From NCBI GenBank assembly GCA_900541665.1, contig UQKV01000048.1, forward strand, positions 1-16,473: a stretch of 16,473 bases of DNA, written 5' to 3'. Positions 5,755 through 13,868 of the stretch are shown here, piece after piece (positions within the stretch are counted from its first letter, which is position 1; every line of letters begins with the position of its first letter). A program made the translations under genes and the position numbers. The DNA comes from an uncultured Collinsella sp. (GTDB taxonomy: Bacteria > Actinomycetota > Coriobacteriia > Coriobacteriales > Coriobacteriaceae). The notes under the pieces were generated by a model, which had not been told where the DNA came from, ran no database searches, and saw only the letters and a program-made list of their open reading frames with translations.

Positions 5755-7521
5755 ATGGAGCAACTCATCGCCATCATCGAAAAGGGCCAGCCCCTTTTCA
5801 ACGCGATCGCCCGCAACAAGTACCTCAAGGCGATCCGCGACGGCTTTATCTCCGTCATCCCCATCATCATCTTTTCGTCCATCTTCTGCCTGGTAGCCTC
5901 GGTCCCCAACATCTGGGGTTTCTACTGGCCCGATGACATCAACAACGCTCTGTGGAAGTGCTACAACTACTCCATGGGCATCCTGGCCATCGCCTGCGCC
6001 GCCACCACGGCCAAGCACTTCGCCGACGCTCAGAACCGCGACCTGCCCAAGAATAACCAGATTAACTTTATCTCATGCATGTGCGCGGCCATCATCGGCT
6101 TCTTGCTCCTTTCGAGCGACACCATCGCCACGGACGCCGCCAGCGGCTTCAACACCACCTACCTTGGTTCCAAGGGCCTGCTGACCGCCTTTATCGCTGC
6201 GTTTGTGACCGGCATCATCTACAAGTTCTTCATTAAGCGCAACATCACCGTCAAGATGCCCGAGCAGGTTCCGCCCAACATCTCGCAGACCTTTAAGGAC
6301 ATCATCCCCTTCTCCGTCTGCATTACCGTCTTTTGGGTCTTTGACATCGTCTTCCGCGCTGCTTTTGGCTTCTGCTTTGCCCAGGGCGTCATCCAGGTGT
6401 TCCAGCCCCTGTTCACCGCTGCCGACGGCTATATCGGCCTCGCTGTGATTTACGGCGCCATGAGCCTCTTCTGGTTCGTCGGCGTCCACGGCCCCTCGAT
6501 CGTCGAGCCCGCCATCGCCGCCGCTCTCGTTGCCAACATGACCGACAACCTAGCTGCGTTCCAGGCTGGCCAGCACGCTTCCGCTGTCCTGACCCAGGGT
6601 GCCCAGTACTTCGTCGTCTGCATGGGCGGCACCGGCGCCACACTCGTCCTGGTCTTTATGTTCTGCTTCCTGGCTAAGTCCCAGGAGATGCGCGCCGTCG
6701 GTAAGGCCGCCATCGTCCCTGTCTGCTTTGCCGTCAACGAGCCGCTGCTGTTCGCCGCGCCCATCGTGCTCAACCCCGTCTTCTTTGTCCCGTTTGTCTT
6801 TGCACCGATCGCCAACATCTGGATCCTCAAGATCTTTATCGACTTCTTGGGCATGAACGGCTTTATGTACACTCTGCCTTGGACCGTCCCCGGCCCCATC
6901 GGCACCATCATGGGCCTGGGCTTCCAGCCGCTCGCCTTTGTGATGCTCGCCCTTATCCTGGTCGTCGACTTCGTTCTGTACTACCCGTTCTTCCGTGCCT
7001 ACGACGCCCAGAAGTGCGCCGAGGAGGCCGAGATTTCCGAGGAGGAGCTCGCCGCCAAGAACGCCGAGAAGGCCGCCAAGCTCAACGATGCCTTCCAGGG
7101 CAAGGCTGACGCCAAGAGCGTTGCCGCCGGCGCTGCTGCCGAGGCCGTGAAGGCCGACGCCCCCGCCGCTGTCGCCACCGAGGCAACGACCGCCAGCGAC
7201 CTCAACGGCAAGCGCGTGCTCGTGCTCTGCCAGGGCGGCGGTACCTCGGGCCTTCTCGCCAACGCGCTGGCCAAGGCTGCCAAAGAGCGCGGCATCAATC
7301 TTGAGACCGCTGCCGAGGCCTATGGCAACCACGTTGACATGCTCCCCGACTTTGACCTGGTCGTCCTGGCCCCGCAGGCCGCAAGCTACCTGGCCGACCT
7401 GCAGAAGGACTGCGAGCGCGTGGGCAACAAATGCGTCGCCTGCCGCGGTAAGCAGTACATCGAGCTCTCCCAGAACGGCGACAAGTCTCTCGCCTTCGTA
7501 AGCGAGCAACTCTCGAAGTAA
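5755..7521 (+). CDS. lacE: PTS lactose-type IICB component, module 1
   Basis: Membrane transporter and phosphotransferase that takes up and phosphorylates lactose or a related galactoside. At 588 residues it has the normal LacE layout: an N-terminal IIC membrane domain (about 1-430), an Ala/Glu-rich linker (about 430-482), and a C-terminal IIB domain whose LVLCQGGGTSG loop holds the phosphorylated Cys492. In IIC, FVGVHGPSIVEP (His245) and AVNEPLLFAAPIVLNP (Glu329) are the conserved substrate-region motifs of the lactose/cellobiose family. AGGAG lies six bases before the ATG. It is followed by lacG after 66 bp and needs LacF for phosphate. It is paralogous to the gene at 10499; the linker and the start of IIB differ most between the two. 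Confidence 0.9.
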   Translation: MEQLIAIIEKGQPLFNAIARNKYLKAIRDGFISVIPIIIFSSIFCLVASVPNIWGFYWPDDINNALWKCYNYSMGILAIACAATTAKHFADAQNRDLPKNNQINFISCMCAAIIGFLLLSSDTIATDAASGFNTTYLGSKGLLTAFIAAFVTGIIYKFFIKRNITVKMPEQVPPNISQTFKDIIPFSVCITVFWVFDIVFRAAFGFCFAQGVIQVFQPLFTAADGYIGLAVIYGAMSLFWFVGVHGPSIVEPAIAAALVANMTDNLAAFQAGQHASAVLTQGAQYFVVCMGGTGATLVLVFMFCFLAKSQEMRAVGKAAIVPVCFAVNEPLLFAAPIVLNPVFFVPFVFAPIANIWILKIFIDFLGMNGFMYTLPWTVPGPIGTIMGLGFQPLAFVMLALILVVDFVLYYPFFRAYDAQKCAEEAEISEEELAAKNAEKAAKLNDAFQGKADAKSVAAGAAAEAVKADAPAAVATEATTASDLNGKRVLVLCQGGGTSGLLANALAKAAKERGINLETAAEAYGNHVDMLPDFDLVVLAPQAASYLADLQKDCERVGNKCVACRGKQYIELSQNGDKSLAFVSEQLSK

Positions 7522-7531
7522 GTAACGCTCA

Positions 7532-7563
7532 GGGCCAGCCGACCATCCAAGACCGGCTGGCCC
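7532..7563 (+). other. Intercistronic hairpin lacE1-lacG1
   Basis: GGGCCAGCCG (7532-7541) pairs perfectly with CGGCTGGCCC (7554-7563) around a 12-base loop. Only TT follows, so it should be a weak or partial terminator or a 3' stabiliser of lacE mRNA. A hairpin of different sequence sits at the same place in module 2. Confidence 0.65.
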
Positions 7564-7587
7564 TTCGATTTAGACGATTGGATCATC

Positions 7588-9027
7588 ATGTCCGTTAACC
7601 CCGCTAGCGTCACCAACCCGCCTGCGCAGTTTCCCGAGGACTTTGTCTTTGGCGGCGCCACCGCTGCCTACCAGGTAGAGGGCGAGACCCGCACCCACGG
7701 TAAGGGCAAGGTTGCCTGGGACGACTTCCTGGAGGCCCAGGGGCGCTTCTCCCCCGATCCCGCTTCGGACTTCTACAACCAGTACCCCGTCGACTTGGAG
7801 CTGTGCGAGGAGTTCGGTATCAACGGCATCCGCCTCTCCATCGCCTGGAGCCGCATCTTCCCCAACGGCACCGGCGAAATCAACCCCGAGGGTGTCCAGT
7901 TCTACCACGACCTCTTCGCCGAGTGCCACAAGCACCACGTTGAGCCGTTTGTCACGCTGCATCACTTCGATACGCCGCTGCCCCTCTTTGAGAAGGGCGA
8001 CTTCCTCAACCGCGAGACCATCGACGCCTTTGTGGACTTTGCCACCTTCTGCTTTAAGGAGTACGCCGACCAGGTGACCTACTGGTTCACCTTTAACGAG
8101 ATCTGGGCCGACGCCTCCAACACCTACATCGAGGGCACCTTCCCCGGTGGCGTTAAGGCACATCTGGCCGAGGCCTTCCAGTGCGAGCACAACATGATGC
8201 TCGCCCACGCCAAGGCAGTACTGGCCTTCCACAACGGCGGTTTTAAGGGCAAGATCGGCGTCATTCAGTCGCTGGAATTTAAGTATCCGCTCAACGAGAA
8301 CGACCCCGCCGACATCAAAGCCGCCAACAACGAGCACGTGCTGCAGAACCAGTTTTTGCTCGACGCCACCTTCCGCGGCGACTATGCGCCCGATACGCTC
8401 GAGTGCGCTAACCGCCTGGCGGCCATCTCGGGCGGCACCATCGAGATCCCGGACGAAGACCTCGAGATTATGCGCGAGGCCGCGCTCTACAACGACTACC
8501 TGGGCGTCAACAACTACCAGTGCCGCTTCCTCAAGGCTTACGACGGCGAGAACGACCTGCACCACAACGGTACGGGCGAGAAGGGCACCGGCCGCTGGCG
8601 CGTCAAGGGTATTGGCGAGCATGTGAACAAGCCTGGCATCCCCACCACCGACTGGGACTGGATTATCTATCCCGAGGGTCTGTTCGATCTGCTCGTCTAC
8701 ATTAAGCAGCGCTACCCCAACTACAAGCAGATCTTCATCACCGAGAACGGCATGGGCTACAAGGACCCCTACAAGGACGGTTTTGTGGACGACCAGCCGC
8801 GCATCGACTACATCGAGCAGCACCTGCGCTGGTTGCTCAAGGCCATGGAGGTGGGCGTCAACGTGGGCGGCTACTTCCTGTGGAGCCTGCAGGATCAGTT
8901 CTCCTGGACTAATGGCTACAACAAGCGTTACGGCTTCTTCTACGTTGACTTTGAAACCCAGAAGCGCACGCCCAAGGCAAGCGCATACTGGTATAAGCAC
9001 GTGGCGCAGACCCGTCGTCTGGACTAG
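7588..9027 (+). CDS. lacG: 6-phospho-beta-galactosidase (GH1), module 1
   Basis: Cytoplasmic hydrolase that splits PTS-imported phospho-disaccharide to galactose-6-phosphate plus the aglycone sugar. At 479 residues it is normal for glycoside hydrolase family 1. Seen: the N-terminal FVFGGATAAYQVEG signature, acid/base Glu171 in TFNEI, nucleophile Glu386 in ITENGMG, and the FSWTNGYNKRY segment, whose Ser, Lys and Tyr match the phosphate-binding residues of the Lactococcus enzyme (S428, K435, Y437). The Trp after that Ser is the residue associated with phospho-galactosidase rather than phospho-glucosidase preference. The ribosome site is weak (TTGGA), suggesting reduced or coupled translation. 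A strong terminator follows. Confidence 0.9.
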   Translation: MSVNPASVTNPPAQFPEDFVFGGATAAYQVEGETRTHGKGKVAWDDFLEAQGRFSPDPASDFYNQYPVDLELCEEFGINGIRLSIAWSRIFPNGTGEINPEGVQFYHDLFAECHKHHVEPFVTLHHFDTPLPLFEKGDFLNRETIDAFVDFATFCFKEYADQVTYWFTFNEIWADASNTYIEGTFPGGVKAHLAEAFQCEHNMMLAHAKAVLAFHNGGFKGKIGVIQSLEFKYPLNENDPADIKAANNEHVLQNQFLLDATFRGDYAPDTLECANRLAAISGGTIEIPDEDLEIMREAALYNDYLGVNNYQCRFLKAYDGENDLHHNGTGEKGTGRWRVKGIGEHVNKPGIPTTDWDWIIYPEGLFDLLVYIKQRYPNYKQIFITENGMGYKDPYKDGFVDDQPRIDYIEQHLRWLLKAMEVGVNVGGYFLWSLQDQFSWTNGYNKRYGFFYVDFETQKRTPKASAYWYKHVAQTRRLD

Positions 9028-9072
9028 TGACTGGCGGGGTTGCCCGCCCACATAACCTGTCCCCATTTCTCA

Positions 9073-9117
9073 GCCGGGGGCGGCACGTCACACGGCGCGC
9101 CGCCCCCGGCCTTTTTT
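9073..9117 (+). terminator. Intrinsic terminator after lacG1
   Basis: GCCGGGGGCGGC (9073-9084) pairs with GCCGCCCCCGGC (9099-9110), a 12-bp GC stem followed by C and TTTTTT. It lies 46 bases past the lacG1 stop and ends module 1. Confidence 0.9.
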
Positions 9118-9139
9118 GGGCGGACCGTATCGCACGTTT

Positions 9140-9200
9140 GTCTCGATCTGTAACATCTAGCCGAGTTTTTCGGCCCTACCTGTTACAGATTTAGACGAAC
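9140..9200. repeat. 61-bp palindromic intergenic repeat, copy 1
   Basis: The ends ATCTGTAACA and TGTTACAGAT pair perfectly, and outer GTCT/AGAC arms extend the stem past a 2-base internal loop. Only three bases differ from the copy at 13869-13929. It lies between the convergent ends of lacG1 and the second LacI gene, on the far side of the terminator. Confidence 0.75.
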
Positions 9201-9213
9201 AGGCTGAGCACGT

Positions 9214-10215
9214 CTACGACCGCAGGTCCTTTACGCTGGAGCGCTCGACCAACACGCCCGAGACGAGCGTACGGCTTCTGGAGCTCGGGGCTTCCAGACC
9301 TGCGACGACCTCATTAAGCGCACGGACGCCCAGTTCGCGGTGACGGAACTTCACTGACGTCAGAATCGAGTTGGGAATCGTCTTGTAGAGCTCATCGTCG
9401 AAGCCGATCACGGACACGTCGTCGGGCACACTCAGACCCTTGTCACGTAGAGCCATCATCACGCCGTTTGCCATGCAGTCGTTAGCAGCGAGGACCGCCG
9501 TGCAATCGGGTTTATCGGCAAGCACAAGGCCCGCGGCATAGCCACTATCCGCATTCCAATCGCCTTGCAGAGGCTCGGGCGGCTCAATGCCACGCGCCTC
9601 GAGCGCCGCTCGCCAACCTTTCATACGGCACTGGCTCGACAGCGCTTCTTTCTTACCAGAGACGAAGTACACGTTCTTGTGCCCGCGATTTAAGAAGTAC
9701 TCGCACGCCATGCGCGCACCACCCTCTTGATCGTCACTAACGGTAGAGCAGGCAGGATGCTCCATCGGCGTGATAATCACCGTCTTGAGGTCTTTCGGCG
9801 CCTCAAAGGTATCAAAGTCATCGACCATCTGGCGCAGATTGAAGATCATGCCGTCGACGGGAAGCTGCGACATCCTACGCGCCGCTTCGGCAAGGGTCAT
9901 CTTCTCCCCCGCCCGCTTTTTGATCATCGTGAGCGCAAAGCCGCGTTCTTCGGCGGCATCGGCGATACCGTCAATCATGTCCACGGCACCGCCTGACAAG
10001 TGGAACAGCACCACGCCGATGCACCCGTAACGGCCCAACTTGAGTGAACGCGCGGCAAAGTTGGCTCGAAACCCGAGCGCCTCCATTGCGGAATGAACCT
10101 TATCGCGTGTCGACTCTCGCACGCTATCGGGCTCGTTGATCACACGCGAAACCGTCTTGAGAGAAACACCCGCAGCAATCGCCACATCGTTCATTGAGAC
10201 ATTTTTCTTGTCCAT
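9214..10215 (-). CDS. LacI-family regulator of module 2
   Basis: A 333-residue paralogue of the regulator at 4393-5397, divergent from lacE2-lacG2. The helix-turn-helix is at residues 6-26 (VSMNDVAIAAGVSLKTVSRVI); the recognition positions read Leu-Lys where the other regulator has Glu-Gln, which fits the different operator half-sites. The C-terminal sugar-binding domain has VDGMIF, ANDCMANGV and DVSVIGFDD. I chose the ATG at 10215, which puts the helix-turn-helix near the N-terminus as in the paralogue and has GGAGAAG about 13 bases upstream; a longer TTG start at 10293 would add 26 unusual residues and lacks a ribosome site. It likely represses lacE2-lacG2 through the palindrome at 10375-10398. 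Confidence 0.87.
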   Translation of the reverse strand: MDKKNVSMNDVAIAAGVSLKTVSRVINEPDSVRESTRDKVHSAMEALGFRANFAARSLKLGRYGCIGVVLFHLSGGAVDMIDGIADAAEERGFALTMIKKRAGEKMTLAEAARRMSQLPVDGMIFNLRQMVDDFDTFEAPKDLKTVIITPMEHPACSTVSDDQEGGARMACEYFLNRGHKNVYFVSGKKEALSSQCRMKGWRAALEARGIEPPEPLQGDWNADSGYAAGLVLADKPDCTAVLAANDCMANGVMMALRDKGLSVPDDVSVIGFDDELYKTIPNSILTSVKFRHRELGVRALNEVVAGLEAPSSRSRTLVSGVLVERSSVKDLRS

Positions 10216-10297
10216 CGTTGCCACTACTTCTCCAGTCGGTTTTGCATCGCTTGCTTTTTGCGTTCTAGCATACACTACCTGCCCGACTGACAAATCA

Positions 10298-10347
10298 ACC
10301 GTTTACCGGACAATATCGACCGCTCACCCGTATATCCTTGTTGCTCT
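10298..10347 (+). promoter_or_regulatory. 21-bp phased ACCGYTYA repeats before lacE2
   Basis: ACCGTTTACC (10298) and ACCGCTCACC (10319) are exactly 21 bp apart, with a partial copy (GTTGCTCT) at 10340 in phase. They lie 152-201 bp upstream of lacE2, in the lacI2-lacE2 divergent gap. Confidence 0.55.
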
Positions 10348-10361
10348 TCCAAAAATGTCTT

Positions 10362-10372
10362 ACGTTGTCATT
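10362..10372 (+). promoter_or_regulatory. Extra LacI operator half-site, module 2
   Basis: ACGTTGTCATT repeats the right half of the full palindrome 23 bp downstream; the left half is degenerate. It may help cooperative binding or be a decayed operator. Confidence 0.4.
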
Positions 10373-10374
10373 AA

Positions 10375-10398
10375 CGAAATGACAACGTTGTCATTTCG
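10375..10398. promoter_or_regulatory. Perfect LacI-type operator of module 2
   Basis: A 24-bp perfect palindrome with the core AATGACAACGTTGTCATT and a central CG, about 100-125 bp upstream of lacE2 and 160 bp from the lacI2 start. It matches the module 1 operators in the AATG and AACGTT blocks but has AC/GT at the variable positions. It is the strongest single operator candidate in the window. Confidence 0.75.
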
Positions 10399-10498
10399 CA
10401 ATGCCTTCCTTAAGCGGAAGGTTTCCGGGCAGTCCTGACCATCCATCGACGACCAGTTCCATCCACATGCATCGCGCATCAAGTAGCAAAGGAGCTCT

Positions 10499-12277
10499 AT
10501 GGACGCCATCGTAAAGATGCTCGAAAAGCATCAGCCGTTCTTTGAGAAGATCTCGAGGAACATTTACCTCCAGGCCATCAAAGACGGATTCCTTGGGTGC
10601 ATGCCCATTGTCCTCACCTCTTCGATCTTCCTGTTGATCGCCACCCTTCCCGGCGTCGTTGGCATCACGCTGCCCCAGCCGCTCATCGACTGGTGCAACA
10701 AGCTGTACAACTTCACCATGGGCGTCATGGGCATCATGGTTGCCGGCACCACTGCCAAGAACTTTACGGCTTCCATGAACCGTCGCATGCCCGCCGGCAA
10801 GGTGCTCAACGACGGCTCCACCATGGTGGCCGCCCAGTGCAGTATGCTTTTGCTCGCCGTTACGCAGTTCACCACCAAGTTCAACGGCTCCGAGCTTTCG
10901 GTCTTCGACTGCACCAGCATGGGCACGCGCGGTCTGTTCTCGGCCTATATCGCCGCGTTCATCACCGTGTGGGTCTACAAATTCTGCGTCTCGCGCGATC
11001 TGACCATTAAGCTGCCCAAGGAGGTCCCGGGCGCCATCGCTCAGAACTTCCGCGACATCATCCCCTTTGGCGGCGCCGTCATCATCTGCGGCATCATCGA
11101 TGTCGTCGTGCGTAACCTCATGGGCGTTCCGTTCTCTGAGCTGCTTATTAAACTGCTTTCCCCGCTCTTTACCGCTGCAGAAACCTATCCTGGCCTCATC
11201 CTCATCCAGGCGGCCACCGCGTTCTTCTGGTTCATCGGCGTCCACGGCCCCTCGATTGTCCAGCCGGGCATCGACCCCATCCGTCTTGCCAACCAGGCCG
11301 AGAACCTGCAGGTTCTGCTGGCAGGCGGCCACCCCGCACACTCCCTCACCTTTAACATGTCGCTCGTGGGTGAGTTCGGCGGCACCGGCGCCACGTTCAT
11401 CGTGCCGCTTCTGCTGATTCTCTTTATGAAGTCCAAGCAGCTCAAAGCCGTCGGTAAGGCCTCGATTGTTCCTGTTGCCTTCGCCGTCAACGAACCGCTG
11501 CTCTTTGGCGCGCCGATGATCCTTAACCCTTACATGCTCATCCCCTTTGTTGCCGCCGGCTGCGTCAACGTAAGCGTTGCCAAGTTCTTTATCGACAATG
11601 TGGGCATGAACGGCTTCTCCTTCGTGGTGCCTTGGGCCACCCCTGCCCCCATCGGCATCTTCATCACCACGAACTTCCAGCTTATCGCCCTGGTATTTGT
11701 TGCAATCATCATCTTGCTGGACGCCATCATCTACCTGCCGTTCTTGAAGGCATACGATAAGCTGCTCTGCGACCAGGAGGCCGAGCGCGCCGCCGAGCTG
11801 GGTCTCGAGTCCGATGGTGCCGCTGCCATCGCCGCCAACGCCCCTGCGCCCGCTGTCGAGCAGACCACCGCTTCCGTCGAGACGACCGCTGCCGCCGCCG
11901 GCAGCGAGCCTGTCGCCGATCAGCCCGAGCCCGCTGCCGATGCATCCGCCAAGAAGGATGTCGACGGCCTGAAGGTCCTCGTCCTGTGCGCCGGCGCCGG
12001 CACCTCTGCCATGCTTGCCAACGCCATCAAGGAAGGTGCCGCGCAGACCGGAGAGAACATCGCTTCCTCCGCAGGCGCCTATGGCCAGCACACTGCCATC
12101 ATGGATCAGTACGACGTTATCGTGCTTGCCCCGCAGGTCCGTAGCTACTACAACGACATGAAGGCCGACACCGATCGCCTGGGCATTAAGCTGCTCGCCC
12201 CGCGCGGTAAGGAATATATCGACCTTACTCGCGACCCCGCTGGCGCCATCAAGTGGCTCCGCGAGAACCTCGACTAG
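10499..12277 (+). CDS. lacE: PTS lactose-type IICB component, module 2
   Basis: Second IICB transporter, 592 residues, paralogous to the one at 5755-7521. The IIC domain keeps FIGVHGPSIVQP (His249) and AVNEPLLFGAPMILNP (Glu332); the C-terminal IIB domain has LVLCAGAGTSAML with the phosphorylated Cys497. A linker rich in Ala, Glu, Pro and Thr (about 435-485) joins them. GGAG lies four bases before the ATG. It lacks its own IIA gene and presumably uses LacF at 3840-4178. Sequence differences in IIC suggest it may prefer another galactoside than the first copy, but this cannot be settled from sequence. Cellobiose-type specificity is the alternative; the partner LacG argues for a galactoside. Confidence 0.89.
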   Translation: MDAIVKMLEKHQPFFEKISRNIYLQAIKDGFLGCMPIVLTSSIFLLIATLPGVVGITLPQPLIDWCNKLYNFTMGVMGIMVAGTTAKNFTASMNRRMPAGKVLNDGSTMVAAQCSMLLLAVTQFTTKFNGSELSVFDCTSMGTRGLFSAYIAAFITVWVYKFCVSRDLTIKLPKEVPGAIAQNFRDIIPFGGAVIICGIIDVVVRNLMGVPFSELLIKLLSPLFTAAETYPGLILIQAATAFFWFIGVHGPSIVQPGIDPIRLANQAENLQVLLAGGHPAHSLTFNMSLVGEFGGTGATFIVPLLLILFMKSKQLKAVGKASIVPVAFAVNEPLLFGAPMILNPYMLIPFVAAGCVNVSVAKFFIDNVGMNGFSFVVPWATPAPIGIFITTNFQLIALVFVAIIILLDAIIYLPFLKAYDKLLCDQEAERAAELGLESDGAAAIAANAPAPAVEQTTASVETTAAAAGSEPVADQPEPAADASAKKDVDGLKVLVLCAGAGTSAMLANAIKEGAAQTGENIASSAGAYGQHTAIMDQYDVIVLAPQVRSYYNDMKADTDRLGIKLLAPRGKEYIDLTRDPAGAIKWLRENLD

Positions 12278-12292
12278 GTTCCTCCCTCTGTT

Positions 12293-12319
12293 GGTGCCCG
12301 GATCCCCAGTTCGGGCACC
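12293..12319 (+). other. Intercistronic hairpin lacE2-lacG2
   Basis: GGTGCCCG (12293-12300) pairs with CGGGCACC (12312-12319). No T-run follows, so it should not stop transcription fully. It occupies the same position as the unrelated hairpin at 7532-7563, pointing to a shared role in setting the lacE to lacG ratio. Confidence 0.6.
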
Positions 12320-12353
12320 TCTCCCTATTCGAATCCCACAGAAAGGATGACTC

Positions 12354-13775
12354 ATGACCAACCCCATGCAGTTCCCCGACGGCTTTGTGTTTGGCGGCGC
12401 CACCGCCGCTTACCAGGTTGAGGGCGAGACCCGCACGCACGGCAAGGGCAAAGTGCCCTGGGACGATTTCCTGGCAGCTCAGGGTCGCTTCTCCCCCGAT
12501 CCCGCAAGCGATTTCTACAACAAGTACCCGGTCGATATCGACCTGTGCCAGCGCTTCGGCATCAACGGTATCCGCGTCTCCATCGCTTGGAGCCGCATCT
12601 TCCCCAACGGCACTGGTGAGATTAACCCCGAGGGTGTTGCCTTCTATCACGAGCTCTTTGCCACCTGCAATAAAGCCGGCGTTATCCCCTATGTCACGCT
12701 CGATCACTTTGATACGCCCGAGGCCTTTTACCAGGACGGCGGCGAGGGCTTCCTGACGCGCACGACGATCGACGCCTTTGTCGAGTACGCCAAGTTCTGC
12801 TTTGCCGAGTTCACCGAGGTCAAGCACTGGTTCACGTTTAACGAGATTCCCGCAACCGCCGAGGGCAGCTTTATCGTCGGCAACTGGCCGCACGGCGAGA
12901 AGTATCGCCTGGACAAGGCCTTCCAGCTCATGCACAACATGATGGTGGCCCACGCCAAGGCCGTCGTCGCCTTCCATGAGGGCGGCTTTGAGGGTGAGAT
13001 CGGCATTGTCCAGAACCTGGAGCCCAAGTATCCCCTCGATCCCAACAACGCCGCCGACTGCGAGGCAGCTCGCATGGCCGACGTCATCAACAACCGCTGG
13101 GTACTCGACGCCACCTTCCGCGGCCACTATGCAGCCGACACCATGGAGGCTGCGACCAAGCTGGCTCATATCGCCGGCGGCGAGCTCGACGTCCGCGACG
13201 AGGACATCGCCGCGCTGACCGCCGCGCTCCCCTACAACGATTGCCTGGGCGTCAACACCTACAAGTGCCAGTTCCTGCGTGCCGCCGAGGGCGAAAACGA
13301 CATCAACCACAATGGCACCGGCGACAAGGGCTCCTCGCGCTGGTTCCTCAAGGGCGTGGGCGAGTCATGCGTGCGCGAAGGCATACCCACCACCGATTGG
13401 GACTGGATCATCTATCCCGAGGGCCTCTACGACCTGCTGCTCCGCATTAAGAACGATTACCCCAACTACAAGAAGATCTACATCACCGAGAACGGCATGG
13501 GCTATAAGGACGACTTCGAGGATGGCTTTATCGATGACGCCCCTCGTATCGACTACATGCGTCAGCATCTCGCGTGGATCCTCAAGGCAATCGACGGCGG
13601 CGTGAACGTCGACGGCTACTTTGTGTGGTCGCTGCAGGACCAGTTCTCCTGGACCAACGGCTATAACAAGCGCTACGGCCTGTTCTACATCGACTTTGAG
13701 ACCCAGAAGCGCTATCCCAAGGCGAGCGCGTACTGGTACAAGAACGTCGCGGAGACCGGCCTGCTTATGGCCTAG
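12354..13775 (+). CDS. lacG: 6-phospho-beta-galactosidase (GH1), module 2
   Basis: Second cytoplasmic GH1 phospho-galactosidase, 473 residues. Acid/base Glu164 is in TFNEI, nucleophile Glu379 is in ITENGMG, and FSWTNGYNKRYG again carries the Ser/Lys/Tyr phosphate site and the galacto-type Trp. Over the first 90 aligned residues from QFP it differs from the module 1 enzyme at only about 10 positions; divergence is greater around residues 95-125 and 145-180, near the active-site entrance, so the aglycone preference may differ. AAAGGATG precedes the ATG, a better ribosome site than that of lacG1. A strong terminator follows. Confidence 0.9.
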   Translation: MTNPMQFPDGFVFGGATAAYQVEGETRTHGKGKVPWDDFLAAQGRFSPDPASDFYNKYPVDIDLCQRFGINGIRVSIAWSRIFPNGTGEINPEGVAFYHELFATCNKAGVIPYVTLDHFDTPEAFYQDGGEGFLTRTTIDAFVEYAKFCFAEFTEVKHWFTFNEIPATAEGSFIVGNWPHGEKYRLDKAFQLMHNMMVAHAKAVVAFHEGGFEGEIGIVQNLEPKYPLDPNNAADCEAARMADVINNRWVLDATFRGHYAADTMEAATKLAHIAGGELDVRDEDIAALTAALPYNDCLGVNTYKCQFLRAAEGENDINHNGTGDKGSSRWFLKGVGESCVREGIPTTDWDWIIYPEGLYDLLLRIKNDYPNYKKIYITENGMGYKDDFEDGFIDDAPRIDYMRQHLAWILKAIDGGVNVDGYFVWSLQDQFSWTNGYNKRYGLFYIDFETQKRYPKASAYWYKNVAETGLLMA

Positions 13776-13797
13776 TTTCCGCCGCATACCCCCTGTC

Positions 13798-13846
13798 GGC
13801 CGCATGCGAATCCCTCCACGGGTTCGCATGCGGCCTTTTTGTTTTT
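13798..13846 (+). terminator. Intrinsic terminator after lacG2
   Basis: GGCCGCATGCGAA (13798-13810) pairs with TTCGCATGCGGCC (13823-13835), followed by TTTTTGTTTTT. A strong terminator ending module 2. It opens a 549-bp stretch without a convincing gene (13776-14324) that holds the repeats listed next. Confidence 0.92.
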
Positions 13847-13868
13847 GGTGGGCCCGAGCGAATCATTC

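Noticed and set aside
7570..9066. A long open frame on the minus strand (about 498 codons) opposite lacG1
   Set aside because: It is a by-product of GC-rich codon usage in lacG1, which has full catalytic motifs on the plus strand; the antisense protein is a low-complexity Val/Leu/Gly/Asp sequence with no domain.
10216..10293. Longer lacI2 reading frame starting at TTG 10293
   Set aside because: It would place 26 extra residues before the helix-turn-helix, has no ribosome site, and the paralogue starts directly before this domain.
10404..10421. CCTTCC/GGAAGG hairpin in the lacE2 leader as an attenuator
   Set aside because: A 6-bp stem with only TTT after it is too weak to support termination.
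10391..12403. A 670-codon open frame on the minus strand opposite lacE2
   Set aside because: Same reason: the sense strand encodes an intact PTS IICB, and the antisense product is a Gly/Asp/Arg-rich sequence without motifs.
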